Below are positions 60,480 through 64,000 of a stretch of DNA of 64,000 nucleotides, one piece after another. The translations under genes and the position numbers were made by a program. The first letter of the stretch is position 1, and each line of letters opens with the position of its first letter. The stretch comes from Lysobacter_C viscosus (GTDB lineage Bacteria; Pseudomonadota; Gammaproteobacteria; Xanthomonadales; Xanthomonadaceae), in assembly GCF_046600715.1 (NCBI RefSeq), contig NZ_JBJMAV010000002.1, forward strand, positions 372,001 to 436,000. Direction: 5' to 3'. Below the pieces are notes generated by a model. It did no database searches. It had not been told where the DNA came from and saw only the letters and a list, made by a program, of their open reading frames with translations.

Positions 60480-61139
60480 TCAGCCCTCCTCCCCGGCGGC
60501 TTGCTCGCCTTCGTCTTCCGCGATTTCCTCTTCGTCGAGGTAGCGGTAGGTCTTCACGGTCCCGGCCAGTTCCAGCGGCGCGTTGGCACCGATGACGCCG
60601 TTTTCCTTGTCGCGCGGCTGCAGCGAAATATCGTGCATGGTCATGATGACCACCCGGGGCAGCGAAGCCACGCCACTGACGAAGGCGCCGAACTGGTGGT
60701 AGGTGCCCACCATCCGCAACGCGATCGGCTTCTCGGCGTAGAACTCCTTGGGCTCCTCCGGACCGGGCTGGAACAACTCGTTGGCGATCCCCGTGGCCAG
60801 CGCCGTCTGGGAAATGTCCACGATCAGGTCCGGCATCTCGGTCTTGCTGGGCAGCTGGCGCAGCATCTGCTGCAACTGCTGCTCCATCTGCGCCAACTGC
60901 TGCTTCAGCGGCTCCAGGTTGGAGGCGCGGCCCTGCTTGGTCTCGAACTCCTGGCGCAGCTCGGTCTCGGTGCGTTCAAGACGCTCGAGTTCGGCCCGCT
61001 TGTCGCGGACGAACAACCACCAGGCCAGCCCGATGATGAGCAGGGCGATGACCGCGCAGAAACCGATCTGGGCCTGGCGCGGCCACCCCCCGATATTGTG
61101 GAAATCGAGCTCGCGCAGGTTCAGCTTCTTCTGGCTCAT
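60480..61139 (-). CDS. pilO: Type IV pilus inner-membrane protein PilO
   Basis: 219 residues. A cytoplasmic N-terminus (LNLRELDFHNIGGWPRQAQI) precedes one helix (about 24-42), then a periplasmic coiled coil (about 50-95) and a ferredoxin-like domain with IALRMVGTYHQFGAFVSGVASLP. The acidic tail is typical. It pairs with PilN; the genes overlap by 4 bp. Confidence 0.95.
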   Translation of the reverse strand: MSQKKLNLRELDFHNIGGWPRQAQIGFCAVIALLIIGLAWWLFVRDKRAELERLERTETELRQEFETKQGRASNLEPLKQQLAQMEQQLQQMLRQLPSKTEMPDLIVDISQTALATGIANELFQPGPEEPKEFYAEKPIALRMVGTYHQFGAFVSGVASLPRVVIMTMHDISLQPRDKENGVIGANAPLELAGTVKTYRYLDEEEIAEDEGEQAAGEEG

Positions 61140-61849
61140 GACGCGGCTCCCGTCTCGGTGGCATCGGGCGTGGCCTGCGGCCCTGCTTCGGGCTGCGCCG
61201 CCGGTGCGGTGGCATCGGGCGCCACGGCCGGCTCGGCCAGCGGATCGATCGCCTCAACCGGTTGCGGGTCGTCGGGGATCCCGTCGCCGTCGCTGTCGAC
61301 CGGCTCGTTGGGGTTGGCGAGTTTCACCTGCAGGGTGAACTGGTAAGGCAGGGCCTTGTCGTCGCCCGCCGCCTCGATGATCGACAGGTCGGGGCTGCTC
61401 ATCCACCCCGACCCCTCGAGGTTGCGAAGGTAGGTACTGACGCGGGCGTTGGACTGCGCGCGCCCGTCCAGGGTGAGGGTCTGGCTGTCCTGCTTGATCG
61501 AGGTCAGCACCACGCCGTCTGGAATCGTGCGCACCAGCGAGTCGAACAGGTGCACCATCTGGGAGCGGTTTGCCTGCAGCTCCTCGATCACTTCCTTGCG
61601 TGCCAGCAGCCGCGCCTTCTGCTCGTCGAGCTTCTCGATCTCGGCAATGGCCGCATCGACCTCGGTGATCTGCTGGCCGAGGTAGGCGTTGCGGTCCTTC
61701 TGGCCATCTATCTGGCCGTTGTGGTAGCTGATGATCAGGAACGTCAGCGCGATCGCCGCGACGACGCTCACGCCCACCATCTTGACGAAATCCTGCTGGC
61801 GCTGTTTACGTCGCTCCGCGCGCCACGGGAGCAGGTTGATCCGTGCCAT
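61136..61849 (-). CDS. pilN: Type IV pilus inner-membrane protein PilN
   Basis: 237 residues. The N-terminus ARINLLPWRAERRK is the conserved PilN peptide that binds PilM. One membrane helix (about 23-43) leads to a coiled coil and a compact periplasmic domain. The last 60 residues are Pro/Ala/Asp-rich and probably disordered, longer than in Pseudomonas; they contain DSDGDGIPDD, a calcium-loop-like stretch. Overlaps pilM by 1 bp. Confidence 0.95.
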   Translation of the reverse strand: MARINLLPWRAERRKQRQQDFVKMVGVSVVAAIALTFLIISYHNGQIDGQKDRNAYLGQQITEVDAAIAEIEKLDEQKARLLARKEVIEELQANRSQMVHLFDSLVRTIPDGVVLTSIKQDSQTLTLDGRAQSNARVSTYLRNLEGSGWMSSPDLSIIEAAGDDKALPYQFTLQVKLANPNEPVDSDGDGIPDDPQPVEAIDPLAEPAVAPDATAPAAQPEAGPQATPDATETGAAS

Positions 61850-62907
61850 CAGTCAAAGCTCCTCAGCGCCAGCCCGCAGGCGATCAGCAGGGCCGGTGCG
61901 TCCTGCGCCAATGCGTGGGCCTGCACGCGCGGTCCCAGTGTCATATGGGCGAGGGGGTTGGCGACCATGGTCGGCACCCCCAGTTGCTCCTCGACCATCT
62001 GCGCGATGCCGGGTATGGCGGCGCAACCGCCGGCCAACACCACCTGGTCGACGCGGTTGTGCTCGCTGCCGGCGTAGAAGAACTGGAGCAGCCGGCTGAC
62101 CTGCTGAACCATCGCCTCCTTGAACGGCTCCAACACCTCGGCCTCGTAGCTCTCGGGCAAACCGCCCTGGCGCTTGGCCAGCCCGGCTTCCTCGTAGCTC
62201 AGGCCGTAGCGGCGCATGACCTCGTCGGTCAGCTGCTTGCCGCCAAAGACCTGCTCCCTGCTGTACAGGTTGCGACCGTTACGCAGCACGTTGAGTGTGG
62301 TCATCGTGGCGCCCGAGTCGATCAGCGCGACAATGCCGTCCTTGGGGATGCTGAGCTGGTCGGCCAGCAGTGCGAAGGCGTTCTCGATCGCGAACACCTC
62401 CACGTCCATCACTTTCGGGGTCAGACCGCCGAGCTCCAGCGCCGAGGCGCGGACCTCCACGTTCTCGGCGCGTGAGGCGGCCAGCAGGACCTGGACGGAT
62501 TCGGGATTTCCGGGCATGGGCCCGAGCACCTCGAAGTCCAGGTTCACTTCCTCGATCGGGTACGGCACGTAGTTGACCGCTTCCAGCTCGATCTGCGACT
62601 CCATGTCGTCGTCGTCCAGGTCCGACGGCATCGCGATCACCTTGGTGATCACCGCCGAGCCGGCAACGGCCGCTGCGGCATGCCGCGCCCGGGTGCCGGA
62701 TCGCGACACGGCGCGCTTGATGGCCTCGCCCACGGCTTCGGGCTCGACGATGTTCTTCTCGACCACCGCATTGGGCGGCAACGGCTCGACCGCATAGTGC
62801 TCAACGCGGTACCGGTTTCCGGCACGCGAGAGCTGCAGGATCTTGACTGCTGTCGAACTGATGTCCACGCCGACGAGCGCCGGCTGGCTTTTTGTGATGA
62901 CGCCCAC
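61849..62907 (-). CDS. pilM: Type IV pilus assembly ATPase-like protein PilM
   Basis: 352 residues, actin-like fold. VGVDISSTAVKILQLSR is the first phosphate loop, LIDSGATMTTLNVLRNG the second and VLAGGCAAIPGIAQMVEEQLG the adenosine motif. It binds the PilN N-terminus on the cytoplasmic face. It is the first gene of the pilMNOPQ operon, and a sigma70 promoter lies 53 bp upstream. mrcA is divergent, as in Pseudomonas and Xanthomonas. Confidence 0.96.
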   Translation of the reverse strand: MGVITKSQPALVGVDISSTAVKILQLSRAGNRYRVEHYAVEPLPPNAVVEKNIVEPEAVGEAIKRAVSRSGTRARHAAAAVAGSAVITKVIAMPSDLDDDDMESQIELEAVNYVPYPIEEVNLDFEVLGPMPGNPESVQVLLAASRAENVEVRASALELGGLTPKVMDVEVFAIENAFALLADQLSIPKDGIVALIDSGATMTTLNVLRNGRNLYSREQVFGGKQLTDEVMRRYGLSYEEAGLAKRQGGLPESYEAEVLEPFKEAMVQQVSRLLQFFYAGSEHNRVDQVVLAGGCAAIPGIAQMVEEQLGVPTMVANPLAHMTLGPRVQAHALAQDAPALLIACGLALRSFD

Positions 62908-62959
62908 TGTTTTCTCCCCTTGCCACAGTCGCTTACGCGCACTTCGTGTGACCGCGTCT

Positions 62960-62988
62960 TAAATAACGGACTTTTTACAGGCTGGCAA
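62960..62988 (-). promoter_or_regulatory. Sigma70 promoter of pilMNOPQ
   Basis: On the minus strand TTGCCA (62988-62983), a 17-nt spacer, then TATTTA (62965-62960). It stands out as an AT-rich patch in the 246-bp divergent gap to mrcA. Confidence 0.7.
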
Positions 62989-63111
62989 CCATTTCCTTGC
63001 GGAATTGCCCAGCAAGGCGCTTTTCCCCACCGCTCCCCAACCCCCTGGACGGCCGTGAAGGCCCGATGCCGCCCCCCCGCGGTGAGCACCGGGTCGATGA
63101 CGCGGCTCCTC

Positions 63112-63117
63112 TATACT
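63112..63117 (+). promoter_or_regulatory. Possible -10 element of mrcA
   Basis: TATACT lies 36 bp before the mrcA ATG. The region 17-18 nt further upstream has no clear -35 match, so the promoter call is weak. Confidence 0.35.
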
Positions 63118-63153
63118 CCACGGCCACGACACCCGCAATCGGAACCTGCTTCG

Positions 63154-64000
63154 ATGCCCGTTTTCCGCCGCCTGCTTCGCTGGGCGCTCATCGCGCTTGC
63201 CGGCGTAGCCTTCTTCGCCTCGCTCGCGCTCAGCTCGATGTACCTGCTCATGGTGCCGAAGCTCCCGGACGTGGAAAGCCTCCGCAACGTCCAGATGCAG
63301 GAGCCGATGTACGTCTATTCGCGCGACGGCCAGCTGATGGCGCTGTTCGGCGAAATGCGCCGGTACCCGGTGAACATCGGCGACGTACCCGAACGGCAGA
63401 AGCAGGCGTTCATCGCGATCGAGGATTCGCGCTTCTACGACCACCACGGCGTGGACTACAAGGGCGTGCTGCGCGCGATCTGGCTGCTGGCCACCACCGA
63501 CGATGCGCGCGTGCCGGGCGGTTCCACCATCACCCAGCAGGTCGCGCGGCAGTTCTTCCTGGACTCGGAGTACAGCTACACGCGGAAGCTGCGCGAGATG
63601 CTGCTGGCCATGCGCATGGAGCGCGAGCTGAGCAAGGACGAAATCTTCGAGCTTTACCTCAACAAGAGCTTCTTCGGTAACCGTGCCTACGGGATCGCGG
63701 CGGCGGCCGAGTTCTACTACGGCAAGCCGCTGGACCAGCTCAGCCTGGACGAGATGGCCTCGCTGGCGGGCATTCCCAAGTTCCCATCCAGCGGCAACCC
63801 GCTGACCAACCCCGAGCGCGCGCGCGAACGCCGCGACTACATCCTCCAGCGCATGGCCGAGCTCGGCTTCGTGAGCAAAGCCGAAGCGACACGCGCGCAG
63901 GCCGTGGCCATGCACGCCATCGCCTACGAACGCCCCACCGAGGTGTACGCGCCGTACGTGGCCGAGATGGTCCGGCAGGAGATGGTCGCCCGCTACGGCG
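63154..64000 (+). CDS. mrcA: Penicillin-binding protein 1A, N-terminal part (cut by window edge)
   Basis: 282 complete codons from ATG 63154, open to the right edge. One membrane anchor (about 9-35) is followed by the glycosyltransferase 51 domain that polymerises lipid II. The catalytic Glu is in AIEDSRFYDHHGVD; GGSTITQQVARQFF and ELYLNKSFFGNRAYGIAAAA are the other family motifs. The transpeptidase domain lies outside the window. Its place opposite pilM is conserved in gammaproteobacteria. Confidence 0.95.
   Translation, partial: MPVFRRLLRWALIALAGVAFFASLALSSMYLLMVPKLPDVESLRNVQMQEPMYVYSRDGQLMALFGEMRRYPVNIGDVPERQKQAFIAIEDSRFYDHHGVDYKGVLRAIWLLATTDDARVPGGSTITQQVARQFFLDSEYSYTRKLREMLLAMRMERELSKDEIFELYLNKSFFGNRAYGIAAAAEFYYGKPLDQLSLDEMASLAGIPKFPSSGNPLTNPERARERRDYILQRMAELGFVSKAEATRAQAVAMHAIAYERPTEVYAPYVAEMVRQEMVARYG

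Noticed and set aside
1..64000. tRNA or rRNA genes
   Set aside because: No T-loop-like or rRNA-like conserved stretches were noticed on either strand while reading; a covariance-model scan would be decisive but could not be run.

Overview
This window is one contiguous, very GC-rich chromosomal stretch of a gammaproteobacterium. It most resembles the Xanthomonadaceae/Lysobacteraceae (Lysobacter, Luteimonas or Stenotrophomonas-like). The grounds are GTAG-headed REP palindromes, a BigR-type sulfide-responsive locus, class I fructose-bisphosphate aldolase grouped with pyk, pgk and gapA, pilMNOPQ divergent from mrcA, and a chemotaxis cluster with FliA-type promoters. All assignments rest on reading the translated sequence; no database search was run.

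Layout. 1-2.1 kb: the 5' part of an Rhs/YD-repeat-type secreted protein and a small secreted TonB-C domain protein, both on the minus strand. 2.3-11.5 kb: a chemotaxis and c-di-GMP block (poly-HAMP chemoreceptor, GGDEF-EAL protein, CheR, CheD, CheB, short chemoreceptor), with a FliA-type promoter before each receptor. 11.5-20.7 kb: orphan NarX-like kinase, a methyltransferase, a SpoU rRNA methylase, an alanine/glycine symporter and an RND efflux pair. 20.9-27 kb: cysteine synthase, fba, pyk, a GNAT acetyltransferase and pgk, with REP clusters between them. 27-31.5 kb: DUF3999 and DUF2339 membrane proteins. 31.5-36 kb: class Ia ribonucleotide reductase nrdA and nrdB behind a sigma70 promoter and a cobalamin riboswitch that carries an inserted REP pair. 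36-37.9 kb: gapA and an S1/P1 nuclease. 37.9-42.3 kb: a BigR-controlled sulfide/persulfide detoxification locus (TauE-DUF442 fusion, BigR, persulfide dioxygenase, two YeeE halves, a second TauE permease). 42.5-45 kb: an HD-GYP/EAL overlapping pair. 45-50.7 kb: acetyl-CoA hydrolase/transferase, transketolase and a dicarboxylate symporter. 50.8-57.8 kb: a MoxR-Bat operon. 57.9-64 kb: the pilMNOPQ operon and the start of mrcA.

How the genes work together. CheR, CheB and CheD all modify receptors, and the two receptors flank them; CheA, CheW and CheY are not in the window. The five carbohydrate genes tkt, gapA, pgk, pyk and fba are all on the minus strand in a conserved-looking order but are separated by unrelated blocks. 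The most noteworthy region is the nrdA leader: cobalamin probably represses the B12-independent reductase, which implies a B12-dependent class II enzyme elsewhere in the genome, and a REP doublet has been accommodated inside the riboswitch itself. No tRNA, rRNA, CRISPR array, prophage or insertion-sequence transposase was recognised.
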